NCBI GenBank assembly: GCA_037693485.1
Contig: CM075347.1
Span: forward strand, 62,592,501 to 62,656,500
DNA length: 64,000 nucleotides
Direction: 5' to 3'
Source of the DNA: Kitagawia praeruptora
Lineage: Eukaryota; Streptophyta; Magnoliopsida; Apiales; Apiaceae
Below, piece after piece: positions 9,867 through 20,399 of the stretch (position 1 is its first letter; every line of letters starts with the position of its first letter). Both the position numbers and the translations under genes were made by a program. Under the pieces are notes generated by a model. The model did not search any database. It saw nothing but the letters and a program-made list of their open reading frames with translations, and was not told the origin of the DNA.

Positions 9867-12800
9867 ATGTCTCACAATCAGCGCGGAGGTTCTCATGAAG
9901 AGGATTATTACGATTCTGAAGATAGCTTGGAGGGTAATCAAGCTCATCACGAAACTTATGTTCCGGAGGAAATCCCTGTTCCCCCACACCACCATGGAAC
10001 TCCAGCCACCGGCGGTGGCCAGCCGCCCGTTCTTATCAGTAACGCGGCATTGATGGAAGAACTATACCGCATGGGTGATGCCCTAAATAATTTCGGGGCA
10101 AGATTGTGTTCCGTGGAGGAAAATCAGGGGTCAAGGAGAAAATCTCGGAGTATCCCACGAAATCATCATCGAACAGGGAAAGCCCTCCAAGTCGAGGAAA
10201 GCTCTCGTAGAGATAGTGAAGTGCAGGAGAAGAGATTTCAGCTAATTACTCCTCGAAGGTTAGAATACTCTGATCCTATTATCGAACATCCAAGTGAAGA
10301 TAATTCTGAGCGCAGGTTGGCGAGTCCTGAAGCTAGGGCGCGCCCTCACCCTCATCGGTCAGGACGCACCCCTGGTGAGATTCAGCGGGATGAAGAACAG
10401 CTAGCTAAGGAGAAAAGAGATTTTGCAAGCTTGAAGGAGCGTCTTGGAATAAGGCTTAATGACGACGATTTAAGGATGGTACTCCTTGAGCAGCAAAAGA
10501 AAAGCCAATACTTGGAATCACGGCCCCATGATCCACAGCGTGCGCCCCTTGACAATAGGTCGAGGCCCCTTGGACATGAGCGAGCCCTTATACGGAGTCA
10601 TGAGCCACAGCGTGCGCCCCCTGACAACAGGTCGAGGCCCCTTGGACATGAACGATCTCTTGCTCGCAATAGTAATCCACAGCGCGCGCCCCCTGTTCAT
10701 AACAGGTCGCGGCCCCTTGGATCTAGACAAACTTTTCAGCACAACACTGGAACAAGAGCAAACCGTGATAACGGTGATAAAAGAAGGGAAGGGTATCAAG
10801 GAGATGGGCGCCCCCATCGTCAGGGCGCGCCCTCAAGTAGAATATTTCCCCGTAATCATCAAATTCCAAGTACTTCTGATGAGTCTAGATCGAGGACACG
10901 CTCTCACTCAGAAGGACAACATCAGAGAAATTCTCAAGGGAATCCGCAACCTCATGGAAATCCAGAAGGTCAGCAAACACAAACTCAAACTCAAGAGGAT
11001 GTGGTTCAGCCACAAGCAGGGAATCAAGGAGGTGTGGAGACAGCGGCCCCACCTCCACCTCCACCTCCAGGGAGTACTCAAAATATGGCACAACCAAATA
11101 TTCAGAATGTTCCCGGGGTTGGAACTTTCAATATGGATGATTTGAAGAAGCTCCTTGCTCACTTGGATGGAGGAAGAATATCTGCTACTGCACAAACTTC
11201 CTCTCCATTCTCAACTGAAGTAAGAGAGGCGCAGCTTCCTACTGGGTATAGATCTATGACAAACGATTTGCGCTTTCATGGAAATGCAGATCCTGTCGAA
11301 TTTCTCGGACGTTTTGATATCGAGATGGATGTCTATCAAGTGACAGAGTTGGCTAGGTGTCGATTGTTGGCAGCAACTTTCAGGGAGAGTGCTCAGCAAT
11401 GGTTTCAGAAACTTGGCCCGGGAGTTATTACGTCTTGGCAGGTAATGAGGAATTTGTTTTTGACTAAATTCCAGGCAGCAGTGAAATATGCTCCTCCCGT
11501 CACAACTTTGGCCAATATCAAGCAGAGGGAAGGGGAAAGTCTGCAATCTTACTTCAAGAGGTTTAACTCAGAGTCAACTCTGGTGAGAGGAGCCACTGAT
11601 GAAACACTCAAGAGTTTTCTAATTGCTGGATTATCGGTGGGAACTGATTTCTGGAAACATCTCCAAGGACGAGATCCACCGACATTGGCTGATGTGTTTG
11701 CACAAGCTGAATCTTTCAAGATCGTGGAGCAATCTTTGGCAGATAATCGAAAGACTGATAATCAAAACAGTTCTAAGGTAAAGGTTGGAAAGAGGAAGGA
11801 TAGGTCTCCTAGTCCAACTCGCCGGATAGCAACAGGAGCCAATCGTGTGAACTTAACTGAATCCGGCAGAAATTGGGGTCCCCCAGATACTTACACTTAT
11901 GATCAAAGGCCGGGTAATTACACACCCCTAGCAGCCTCCATTGAACATATTTTTGAAGTGAACAAAAATAAAGGATTCTTCAGAAAGCCAGAGCCTCTCT
12001 CTTCTTGGCAAAGTAAAGATAAAAGAAAGTACTGTGAATTCCATGAATCTTCTGGGCACAATACTCATGAGTGCCGTCAATTGAAGGATGAGATTGAGGA
12101 CTTAATCAAGGAAGGATATCTAACAGAATGGATTGTCAGAGAGGTGAAAAAACATAAGGAGAATCCTGATAAGAGAGATGGAGGGCGCGCCCCCCATATG
12201 GATGATAGACCTGAGGAGAAGAAGTTCGTGAAGGAAGGAAGCATTCACGTTATTTTTGGTGGACACCACCTGGGAGGTGACAGCAATCATGCTATGGAGA
12301 GATACACTAGAGAAGCGAGGTATCGACCTCTTACAAATGTGAATAGTCTGGAGTTGAGGCCGCCTAAATTGTTCAAAGGGGAGTTTGCTGATATCACTTT
12401 TACTGAGGAAGAGGCGAGATGGGTACACCATCCTCATAACGATGCTTTGGTGGTGGCAATTCAGATTGGGTCCAAGAATGTACACCGAGTTTTTGTTGAT
12501 AATGGGAGTTCGGTGAATATTCTGTATTACAGTACTTATCAAAAGCTGGGACTTCTAGACAAGGATATGATTCAAGATAACGGATGGATCTATGGTTTTT
12601 CGGGCGAATCTGTAAAGGTCATGGGATCTATCAAATTACCAGTAACTCTTGGGGAAGGGACTCTTTCTGTAACACAAATGATGGATTTCATGATTTTGAA
12701 TGTGGAATCATCACACAATGCTTTGGTGGGACGTCCCTTGTTGAAAGAAATGAAGGTTGTGACCTCCATCTATCATCTTGCAATGAAGTTTCCTACGCCA

Positions 12801-13718
12801 AATGGTGTGGGAACAATTCGAGGATCCCAACACGACTCAAGAGATTGTTATCATAAGGCAATTAAAGGGTTCAGGAGACAGCAGGATGGAGGGCGCGCCC
12901 TCAGTGAAAATAGTTCTGGAGTTATGAGCATTGCTCTTGAAGAAGTGAAAGTCCATTATCTTGTTCAAGAACCAGAGGAAGAAATACCTTGTTCTAGGGC
13001 GCGCCCAGAGGCTAGTTTTTCAGTGTTGGATGATCTTCAGGATGGAATTCTGGAGGAAATTGAAGAAGACTCGGAGGAAGTAATTTCAGTTAATATCAAA
13101 GGTGAACAGGTTGAAGGGAGGCGAATGTTACTTGAAGGATTGGTGCATACCCTTGTTGAGGAAGACTTCCCTCTTAAAGAGGACGCGCCCTCCAAGGATG
13201 CATCACCCATCGAGGATCCTCGAAGTTTTGATTTTGATCTTGATCCGAGAACACCACAATCTGTGGAAAAGACTGGTCCTGCAGAAGATACTATTTCAAT
13301 TTTGGTGGATAAAAAGGATTCAAGTAAAATTTTGAAAGTCGGATCTCAATTGAATTCCAAGTTAAGAGGGATGCTCACTAATTTTCTTTTGAATAATCTG
13401 GACGTATTTGCTTGGAGTCATGCTGATATGGTAGGAATTGATCCAGAGATTATGTGTCATCATTTGAACATAGATCCTACCAAGAAAGGGATTCGTCAGA
13501 AGCGTCGACCTGTAAGTGGAGAAAGAGCTATAGCATTGAAGGAGGAAGTTGATAGACTTCTAGATGTTGGTTTGATTAAAGAGTCATATTACCCCGATTG
13601 GCTGGCTAATCCTGTTCTTGTCAAGAAGCCTAATGGAAAGTGGAGGACTTGTGTGGATTTCACGGATCTGAACAAGGCTTGCCCTAAAGATAGTTTTCCT
13701 CTCCCTCGGATTGATTAG
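9867..13718 (+). CDS. Gag-protease and N-terminal RT of element A
   Basis: This 1283-codon frame starts at the ATG 54 bases after the LTR. The N-terminal 450 residues are low-complexity, with Arg/Pro-rich repeats (RPLGHER-like units at about 220-290) and a proline run. The gag capsid region (retrotransposon gag family) is at about 470-590, followed by a CX2HX4HX4C zinc knuckle at about 722-735. The aspartic protease has its DNGSS motif at about 875-880. RT begins at about 1226 with KPNGKWRTCVDFTDLN and is cut by TAG at 13716-13718 in the conserved PRID-x-LVD stretch. The next codons continue the same frame, so one nonsense change (most simply from CAG) splits the polyprotein. Seven palindromes inside are read as RARP, QGAP or GRAP/GRAL, that is, in all three codon phases. 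Confidence 0.9.
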   Translation: MSHNQRGGSHEEDYYDSEDSLEGNQAHHETYVPEEIPVPPHHHGTPATGGGQPPVLISNAALMEELYRMGDALNNFGARLCSVEENQGSRRKSRSIPRNHHRTGKALQVEESSRRDSEVQEKRFQLITPRRLEYSDPIIEHPSEDNSERRLASPEARARPHPHRSGRTPGEIQRDEEQLAKEKRDFASLKERLGIRLNDDDLRMVLLEQQKKSQYLESRPHDPQRAPLDNRSRPLGHERALIRSHEPQRAPPDNRSRPLGHERSLARNSNPQRAPPVHNRSRPLGSRQTFQHNTGTRANRDNGDKRREGYQGDGRPHRQGAPSSRIFPRNHQIPSTSDESRSRTRSHSEGQHQRNSQGNPQPHGNPEGQQTQTQTQEDVVQPQAGNQGGVETAAPPPPPPPGSTQNMAQPNIQNVPGVGTFNMDDLKKLLAHLDGGRISATAQTSSPFSTEVREAQLPTGYRSMTNDLRFHGNADPVEFLGRFDIEMDVYQVTELARCRLLAATFRESAQQWFQKLGPGVITSWQVMRNLFLTKFQAAVKYAPPVTTLANIKQREGESLQSYFKRFNSESTLVRGATDETLKSFLIAGLSVGTDFWKHLQGRDPPTLADVFAQAESFKIVEQSLADNRKTDNQNSSKVKVGKRKDRSPSPTRRIATGANRVNLTESGRNWGPPDTYTYDQRPGNYTPLAASIEHIFEVNKNKGFFRKPEPLSSWQSKDKRKYCEFHESSGHNTHECRQLKDEIEDLIKEGYLTEWIVREVKKHKENPDKRDGGRAPHMDDRPEEKKFVKEGSIHVIFGGHHLGGDSNHAMERYTREARYRPLTNVNSLELRPPKLFKGEFADITFTEEEARWVHHPHNDALVVAIQIGSKNVHRVFVDNGSSVNILYYSTYQKLGLLDKDMIQDNGWIYGFSGESVKVMGSIKLPVTLGEGTLSVTQMMDFMILNVESSHNALVGRPLLKEMKVVTSIYHLAMKFPTPNGVGTIRGSQHDSRDCYHKAIKGFRRQQDGGRALSENSSGVMSIALEEVKVHYLVQEPEEEIPCSRARPEASFSVLDDLQDGILEEIEEDSEEVISVNIKGEQVEGRRMLLEGLVHTLVEEDFPLKEDAPSKDASPIEDPRSFDFDLDPRTPQSVEKTGPAEDTISILVDKKDSSKILKVGSQLNSKLRGMLTNFLLNNLDVFAWSHADMVGIDPEIMCHHLNIDPTKKGIRQKRRPVSGERAIALKEEVDRLLDVGLIKESYYPDWLANPVLVKKPNGKWRTCVDFTDLNKACPKDSFPLPRID

Positions 13719-16550
13719 TTGGTGGATGCTACCGCTGGCCACGCTCTTTTAAGTTTCATGGATGCTTATTCGGGCTACAATCAAATTCCCATGTATGAAC
13801 CTGATCAAGAACATACCTCTTTCATCACAGATAGGGGTTTGTACTGTTATATTGGAATGCCATTTGGTTTGATCAATGCTGGAGCTACTTATCAAAGGTT
13901 GGTGAACATGATGTTTAAAGATTTGATAGGGAAAACCATGGAGGTGTATGTGGATGACATGCTTGTAAAATCCTTAAGGGCAGAGGACCATGTAAAGCAT
14001 TTGGAGCAAATGTTCGGAGTACTGAGGAAGTTCAGAATGAAGTTGAATCCTCAAAAATGTGTGTTTGGAGTGGAATCCGGAAAATTCTTGGGGTTCATGG
14101 TTAATCATCGTGGGATTGAGGCGAATCCAGCCAAGATTAAAGCCCTACTTGACATGAAATCTCCATCCAGTGTGAAGCAAGTTCAGAGTTTAGCTGGGAG
14201 AATTGCAGCGCTCAATCGCTTTGTGTCAAAATCTTCGGATAGATGCAGAGAGTTCTTCAAAGCAATCAAAGGAGCATCCAAAGATTTTGTGTGGACTCCT
14301 GAGTGTGAAGAGGCCTTTCAGAAGATCAAAGAGCAGTTGGGGAATCCTCCACTCTTAGCCAAGCCCGTGGAGGGAGAAACCTTGATATTATATTTGGCAG
14401 TATCAGAATACTCCATTAGTGCAGTGTTGGTGAGAGAAGAAGTTGATCATCAGTCCCCGGTTTACTATGTGAGCAAGCGTTTGCATGATGCAGAGACTCG
14501 ATACACCAGCATGGAGAAGTTGGTTTTCGCTTTAATCTTGGCGGCTAGGAAACTTCGTCCTTACTTTCAGGCTCATAGGATCGAGGTTCGTACTGCTTAT
14601 CCATTAAGAAGTATTCTTCACAAACCAGAAGCTTCAGGAAGAATGTTGAAATGGGCCGTCGAATTAGGACAGTTTGATTTGGAATATACGCCAAGAACAG
14701 CAATTAAAGGTCAGGCTTTAGCAGATTTCATCCTGGAGTTTGATTCAGAGACCGAGGAGAAGTCAATTGTGTTAGCAGAACCAGGAATTCCTCCTACGAG
14801 GGCGCGCCCTCTTGAGGAAATTCCTCAACTTTGGTGGAGGTTGCATGTTGATGGGGCTGTAAACAATGGAGGAGCTGGTGCAGGGGTAGTTCTAGTGACA
14901 CCTGAAGGAAATCAACTGATGAGTGCTATTCACTTCAAATTCGAGGCAACTAATAATGATGCAGAATATGAAGCTTTGATTAATGGATTGAAAATGGCCT
15001 TGGAAATGAAAGTAGTAAATTTGATTGTGTTAAGTGATTCAGAGTTAGTGGTCAGGCAGATCAAAGGAGGTTTTCAGTGTAGAGGTCCAAGAACAGAGCT
15101 CTACATGAGGTGTGCACAACGGTTAATGCAAAAGTTTCGTGAAGTAAGATTAGAATGCATTCCTCGAGATGAAAATTGCTCTGCAGATGTTTTGGCTAAG
15201 CTAGGATCCCAGAAGGATGCTATGTTATTAGGAACAGTTCCTCTACAAATTCAAGAAGTGCCAAGTATTCCAGAAGTGGAAGTTATGGAAGTAGAGAATA
15301 TTCCGTCAGTCACCTGGATGACTCCAATTCTAGAATATCTCCGTAGGGGGATTCTCCCAAGCGATAAAATTGAAGCAAGGCGTCTTCGATATCATGCTGC
15401 TAGGTTTGTGGAGTATGATGGAATTCTGTACAAAAGAGGTTTCAATCAACCGCTTTTGAAGTGCATAGATGGAGATGAATGCAATTATATTTTAAGGGAG
15501 GTACATGAGGGAATTTGTGGCAATCACTCGGGGGGTGGTTCGTTGGCAATGAAGGTGTTAAGGCAAGGTTATTATTGGCCTACTATGAAGAAGGATGCCT
15601 ATGAATTTGTCAAGGCATGTGATAAATGCCAGAGGTTTGCCAATTATTCAACAATTCCTGTGACCACCTTGACTTCTATGATGAGTCCTTGGCCATTTGC
15701 TATGTGGGGAATAGATCTCATTGGAGAACTCCCTAAATCTAAGGGAGGAGTAAAATATGCTGTTGTTGCAGTGGATTATTTCACCAAATGGGCGGAAGCG
15801 GTGCCCTTGGCCACAATCACAGCGAAGAAAATCAAGGATTTTGTGTTCAATTCTATTGTTTGCAGATTCGGGATTCCTTACAAGCTTGTTTCAGATAATG
15901 GAAAGCAGTTTGATAGCAAAGAGTTGCGAAAGTTATGTGAAGATTTGGGAATCAAGAAAGAATTTGCAGCTGTATATCATCCTCAGAGTAATGGGCAGAC
16001 TGAAGCTATCAACAAGATAATCAAGCATACCTTGAAAACCAAGTTAGAAGAAAGTAAAGGGAATTGGCCTGAAGAACTTCCTATGGTCTTATGGTCTTAC
16101 AACACAACCCCGAGGTCTACGACTGGGGAGTCTCCATTCATGTTATCTTATGGGTGTGAGGCAATGGTTCCAGTGGAAATCGGAGCAGGATCATTCCGAA
16201 GAGATTTCTATGAGGAAGAATCGAATATGATAAATCAAAGGCTAAATCTTGATTTTCTAGAAGAAATGAGGGCAAATGCGCAGTTGAGATTGGCAACTTA
16301 TCAGCAGAGGGCAGCAAGGTACTATAACAAGAAGGTGAAGATTCAGCCTTTCAAGGTGGGTGATTTAGTTCTGCGAAAAGTCATGCCTAATACAAGAGTA
16401 GCAGCACATGGAGTTTTTGGTCCCAACTGGGAAGGACCTTACAAGATCAAATCTATCATCTGGGAAGGAACTTATCATCTAGAAGACTTGGATGGAATTG
16501 TAATCCCAAGAGCATGGAATGCAGAGCATTTGAGGAAGTATTATCAGTAG
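13719..16550 (+). CDS. RT-RNase H-aRNase H-integrase of element A
   Basis: In-frame continuation (943 codons) of the polyprotein after the TAG. RT has the YVDDM active site at about residue 78 and a gypsy-type RNase H at about 220-340. A second, archaeal-type RNase H begins with HVDGAVNNGGAGAG at about 375, a Tat-lineage trait. Integrase has an HHCC zinc region at about 593-635 and a D,D,E core (WGIDL at about 664, SDNGKQF at about 727, NGQTE at about 761), then a C-terminal domain ending at TAG 16548-16550. Everything downstream of the stop looks intact. It has no start codon of its own, so expression needs readthrough, or the copy is dead. It sits in the same strand and frame as gag. Confidence 0.9.
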   Translation: MVDATAGHALLSFMDAYSGYNQIPMYEPDQEHTSFITDRGLYCYIGMPFGLINAGATYQRLVNMMFKDLIGKTMEVYVDDMLVKSLRAEDHVKHLEQMFGVLRKFRMKLNPQKCVFGVESGKFLGFMVNHRGIEANPAKIKALLDMKSPSSVKQVQSLAGRIAALNRFVSKSSDRCREFFKAIKGASKDFVWTPECEEAFQKIKEQLGNPPLLAKPVEGETLILYLAVSEYSISAVLVREEVDHQSPVYYVSKRLHDAETRYTSMEKLVFALILAARKLRPYFQAHRIEVRTAYPLRSILHKPEASGRMLKWAVELGQFDLEYTPRTAIKGQALADFILEFDSETEEKSIVLAEPGIPPTRARPLEEIPQLWWRLHVDGAVNNGGAGAGVVLVTPEGNQLMSAIHFKFEATNNDAEYEALINGLKMALEMKVVNLIVLSDSELVVRQIKGGFQCRGPRTELYMRCAQRLMQKFREVRLECIPRDENCSADVLAKLGSQKDAMLLGTVPLQIQEVPSIPEVEVMEVENIPSVTWMTPILEYLRRGILPSDKIEARRLRYHAARFVEYDGILYKRGFNQPLLKCIDGDECNYILREVHEGICGNHSGGGSLAMKVLRQGYYWPTMKKDAYEFVKACDKCQRFANYSTIPVTTLTSMMSPWPFAMWGIDLIGELPKSKGGVKYAVVAVDYFTKWAEAVPLATITAKKIKDFVFNSIVCRFGIPYKLVSDNGKQFDSKELRKLCEDLGIKKEFAAVYHPQSNGQTEAINKIIKHTLKTKLEESKGNWPEELPMVLWSYNTTPRSTTGESPFMLSYGCEAMVPVEIGAGSFRRDFYEEESNMINQRLNLDFLEEMRANAQLRLATYQQRAARYYNKKVKIQPFKVGDLVLRKVMPNTRVAAHGVFGPNWEGPYKIKSIIWEGTYHLEDLDGIVIPRAWNAEHLRKYYQ

Positions 16551-17187
16551 GGTGCGGTTTCAACCCCCTATTGTATGAAGGCTTATACTTAAGTTATAGA
16601 CTAGTATAAATAAATTTTCTCCTAGTCTAGGGGGGTAGTATATATACCTTCTTTAGTTCTAGTTGAGACTTGCTATGTTTTTCCACATTTTTTAGAAGTG
16701 TATTCTCCTTAGCTTGGGGGGTATAACATGTATACCTTCCCTTGTTCTGCTGAGATTATTTGAAGATTAATAAAGAATATCAAGACATTTTTTGCAAGAA
16801 TTCTGAAGATTTTTTGAAGTATAAGAGGTTGTGCCCATTTCTTAGGGCGCGCCCTTAATATGTATGAAGATTTGTTATGAAGTAATTAACAGGTTAACGA
16901 AACCTTGAAAGGGTAGTGCCTTAGGGCGCGCCCTCAACATGAATAAACAATGTGTGCTGTATTTTAAAGAGAAGAGCTTAAAGGAAATGATGAAGAAAAG
17001 GTCGTGCCCCCATCTAAGGCGCGCCCTCATTGGAAGCATTTAACAAATGAAAGCATGAAGATAAATAGAGCATAACAAAAAGTTTAAAAGACATTTAAAA
17101 GTTAGGAGTTACAAGTTGCAGGGTTTTACAAAGGATCCGCACCTTAAAAGTTAAGTACATACGAAACAGGTTTAAAAGACTGAAATC
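16551..17187. other. Spacer between integrase and antisense gene
   Basis: Noncoding sequence between two converging genes. It contains a GGGGGGTA phrase twice (about 16630 and 16715), each with TATATACCTT or TGTATACCTT, which look like imperfect copies of the polypurine-tract context. Three exact GGCGCGCC palindromes lie at 16844, 16923 and 17016. Confidence 0.6.
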
Positions 17188-19463
17188 CTAAGGCGCGTCC
17201 TTAGGGGGGGAAGAGATAACTTTGGAGGGTGAAGGAGGTGCATCCTGAGCTACATCTGTAGGAGATTTTTGAGTAGGAACAGCAGCAGGAGAGGGTTGAA
17301 CGTTGTCAGTAGAAGGCGCGCCCTCAGAAGCTTCCTCTAACCCTAACTCTATTCTTTTCGCCTTAATGTCTAAGGCTCTGTCAACCTTGAACTTTGCTAT
17401 GTCCTCAGCTGCAGCAGGTCCAAATTTCTCCCAGGTATAATCAGGGTCAGTGGCCAGAAAACCAATAAGATAGAAGTTGAAACCTTTTTCAAAGTTTTCA
17501 TCCTCAATGGCTTCTCTTTGTGCATTTAAATTGGCCTTTTTAACCTCAAAAGAACCTTGCTGAGCCCGGAGTTCCTCCACCTCTTTCTCTAGTTCATCAT
17601 TTTTGGTATTCAGAAGAGTGCGGTGTTCAATGGATTCATCCAGTTCATGCTTTAGATCGGCAATTCTGTCATCCTTGGCATCTAGATCTTTTTTCCATTT
17701 GTTGTCATTTTCGACAATCATCTTCGAATACTTCCTATTCTCAGCTTCGAGTCTGTTGAGGTGTAGTTTTTCCCTATGAACCCTCTGGGCGCGCCCTAGA
17801 GATTGAATAAGGAGTTGAGCAGATGCCCGAATCATTGACCGAGATTCCTCATCCGCGTTCATATTCTGCCAAATGTCAACCTCCTTTTCTTCAACAAGAG
17901 AAGCAGCAGCAGGGCCAATTAGGGTTTCAACATACGAAGGCGCGCCCTCATGTCTTGGTTTCTTGCCCCTGTTGGTGATGGGTTCTTGGATATCAGCACT
18001 TCTTTTCAAAGATTCTGTGGATGGAGTGATGGTGTCGCTGGAATTTTTCTCTGGTGCAGGGCGCGCCCTGGAGTCGGAGGTGTCCCCTTGGTCATTTTTC
18101 TTCTCTTTATCATTCTTCTTCTTGGCAGCGCCGAATCCTCGTGGAATCCTAGGGGCCATATCTGTACAAGATAAAAGAGAAGAAGGGTTAGAACGCACCC
18201 TGTGTAAAGAGAGTAAAGTATAAAACATAAGTGAAAAAGAAACAATTAAGGCGCGCCCTGATCTACAACTATTACCTTCATCAGAATCAGAATGCTCGCT
18301 ATCACTAGATGAGAGTGAGGGAACAGGAATTCCCTTCTTAAATTTTTTAAATTTGCAAATATGGCCAACTTTATCAGATAAAATTCCAACCCTCTTTAAG
18401 TTTTCCTCTGTGATTAAAGATTGGAGGTTAAATTTTTCTGAGGCAACTTTCAGAACAGCTTTAGCCCGGATTGAGGCCGCGCCTTCAAGTGTTTTCTGTA
18501 TTCTCTTATCTGTTGGAATTAGAAGGAATCAATAAATATTTGAAAGGTAAAAAGATAAGAAAAGTATAGGGCGCGCCCTCACTTACTAGGGTTCGTGTTG
18601 AATTGTATTCGAACTCGAGGAACGTCCCAGACATAGTAAAATGGCTCCTTCCAGAATTTTAGATGACTAATTCTTCCTTCAGAAAAACCCTTGTTGTTGT
18701 GAGGTTTGTTGATGACAAGATAATAATAGCCAATGCTAGATTGTCGAAGGCTGAAGAAATAGCTCACCTCAGGCATAGAAGGGGTTCCTAACTCAAGGTC
18801 GTGATAAAGGATGAATAAAGCTAACACCAGTTTGTAGCTGTTGGGGGACAGTTGAATAGGGGCTATGTCGTACCATCTGAGTATTTGTTCAAGGTAGGGA
18901 TGTAAGGGCGCGCCCACACCGAGAGCAACCAGCTTTGGGGTTAAGACCATCCTTGGAATTTTGAAGTTTCGGCCATAATTGAAGATGTGAGGACGGTGAT
19001 GAGCATATGGGATGGCCCAAATTCCTTCTTGACCATAATATTGCATGGCCCATCCTACTTCATCACTTGTAGCTATGGAAGACATGTTTACACAGGCAAG
19101 TTTACCCCGTTTCTTTCTAAGTACATTTTTCTCTTTTTCTGGTAAATCATTATATCTTCCCCAGTCGATGTCAATTTCTTCTTCAAGGACTTCCCAGTGT
19201 TCGAATGGGACAGGAGAAGGTGGTGGAGATGTTGGTTCGGAATCGGCCATGGGTGAGAGGGATGATACCGAGGGCGCGCCCTCTGAAGAATAAGTATCAG
19301 AAGAGTGTGTATCACTAGAAGAGTTAGAATTTGTAGTGAAATCGTGGTCAGAAGGATCAGTGTACAAGGGTTTTGGAGTTTGTTCAAGGATTGGTGTTGG
19401 AATTCTTTCAGATACTTGAGTTTCAAGGGGAATACCATCAAAAGAGTCTCCATCAGAGTTCAT
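17188..19463 (-). CDS. Spliced antisense gene of element A (Transposase_28-like, coiled coil)
   Basis: Minus-strand gene between pol and the 3' LTR. I join exons 19631-18587 (first ATG at 19463), 18509-18276 and 18161-17188. The introns are 18586-18510 (77 bp, GTAAGT...CCAACAG) and 18275-18162 (114 bp, GTAATA...TGTACAG). The join gives exactly 695 codons including the stop, open throughout, with matching phases at both junctions. An acidic Ser/Pro-rich N-terminus is followed by a domain at about 168-235 (LVALGVGAPLHPYL...LSPNSYK) resembling the Pfam 'putative gypsy type transposon' family PF04195. A basic linker (KKKNDKEKK) and a long coiled coil (about 495-595) follow, then a Pro/Ser tail. 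Antisense frames here are known from Grande and other Tat elements. Function is unknown. Palindrome copies are read as EGAPS, RARP and GRAQ, again in all phases. Confidence 0.75.
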
Positions 19464-19631
19464 GATTTCTTCGTTAAGATCTTTAATGAGGCGCGCCTTG
19501 TCTTCAGGGGAAAGGAACGAAAGAGGGCTCCTATAAGGTTCAGGAGATAAAGGGGGTGGCAATGGAGAATGGATTCCTAAACTTTCGTTGAATTCCCTAA
19601 AGGGGTGAAAAGGCGGAGACGCGCCCTCCAG

Positions 19632-20195
19632 CTGCAAAATTAAATAAAAGAAGGGACTTAGGGCGCGTCCAAGAATTAAATAAATCGAAGAATTCTTTGC
19701 AAAAGTTAATATCTAGATGTCTAAGACGTAATTTGGGTACAAGGCGCGCCCTAGAGTATAAAGATACATCTAAAAAATTTTTCTAAGGTATTCTAGAAGT
19801 GTCCTGAAGAATCAAATTTATAAAAGTACGTCGTAGTATCAGAGAAACGCCAAGGCGCGCCCTGTGTCAAAGGCGCGCCCTGAAGAGTGATCAGATATAC
19901 CAATTTCTCAGAAACATATTTTGAAAGAGGCATAACAGCAAATAAAGATCAAACGTGCATACATACATATATACATACAGGTAATGTTAAAGAACACGAA
20001 AGCAACAAAGAGTCAAATCGCGAAATCGGACAAAATACATGGTGAAAACACAAATTAAAAGCATCAAAACGTACCTTAGAAGTTCTGGAACAAGATTGGT
20101 GGAAGAAAGTTGAAGAAAACCGTCGAAATCGGCCGGATTGGTACTCGGAAAATGAAGTCGCCGGAGGATAGTTTTTGGGGAGAGAGAGAGAGCAA
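19632..20195 (-). other. 5' UTR exon and first intron of the antisense gene
   Basis: The leader exon (about 20195-20075) contains no ATG and ends CTTCTAAG before the donor GTACGT. The intron runs 20074-19632 (443 bp) and ends in TTTAATTTTGCAG. Exon 2 then starts at 19631 and has no ATG before 19463. The intron carries three exact GGCGCGCC palindromes (19741, 19852, 19870). This is a prediction from splice-site quality only. Confidence 0.55.
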
Positions 20196-20220
20196 AAAGA
20201 GTAAAAGAGAAATGTTTGGG

Positions 20221-20229
20221 TATTTATAG
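20221..20229 (-). promoter_or_regulatory. TATA box of the antisense gene
   Basis: On the minus strand CTATAAATA is followed within 30-45 bases by a pyrimidine tract with a (CT)n run, typical of plant core promoters and 5' UTRs. It lies about 170 bp inside the 3' LTR boundary and points into the antisense gene. The start site would be near 20190. Confidence 0.6.
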
Positions 20230-20383
20230 AGATTTAGGAAAAGTAGTGGAAAACAGCTGTCGGCCACTTAAGTCGTTTGGGATTCTAAGGACGCGCCCTC
20301 TACCAAGGCGCGCCCTGATAGAGATTTGTGAAGAATTTTGGGCTTTTTAGAAGAAATTCCATACATCATCTCTGATTTCGTAT

Positions 20384-20399
20384 GGAATTGGGGGGTAGT
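20384..20399 (+). other. Polypurine tract of element A
   Basis: GGAATTGGGGGGTAGT directly precedes the 3' LTR, the standard place for plus-strand priming. Similar GGGGGGTA phrases occur upstream, just after integrase. Confidence 0.75.

Noticed and set aside
10486..11145. 219-codon frame overlapping gag of A
   Set aside because: Shadow of the gag frame created by the repetitive Arg/Pro-rich region. The main frame carries the recognisable gag and protease domains.
13713..13724. Programmed stop readthrough as the normal expression mode of A
   Set aside because: The stop is inside the RT fold, not at a gag-pol border, and the context lacks the known CARYYA readthrough signal. Kept only as a minor alternative.
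17873..18223. Plus-strand frames across the antisense gene
   Set aside because: They oppose the spliced minus-strand gene, which has phase-matched introns and domain content.
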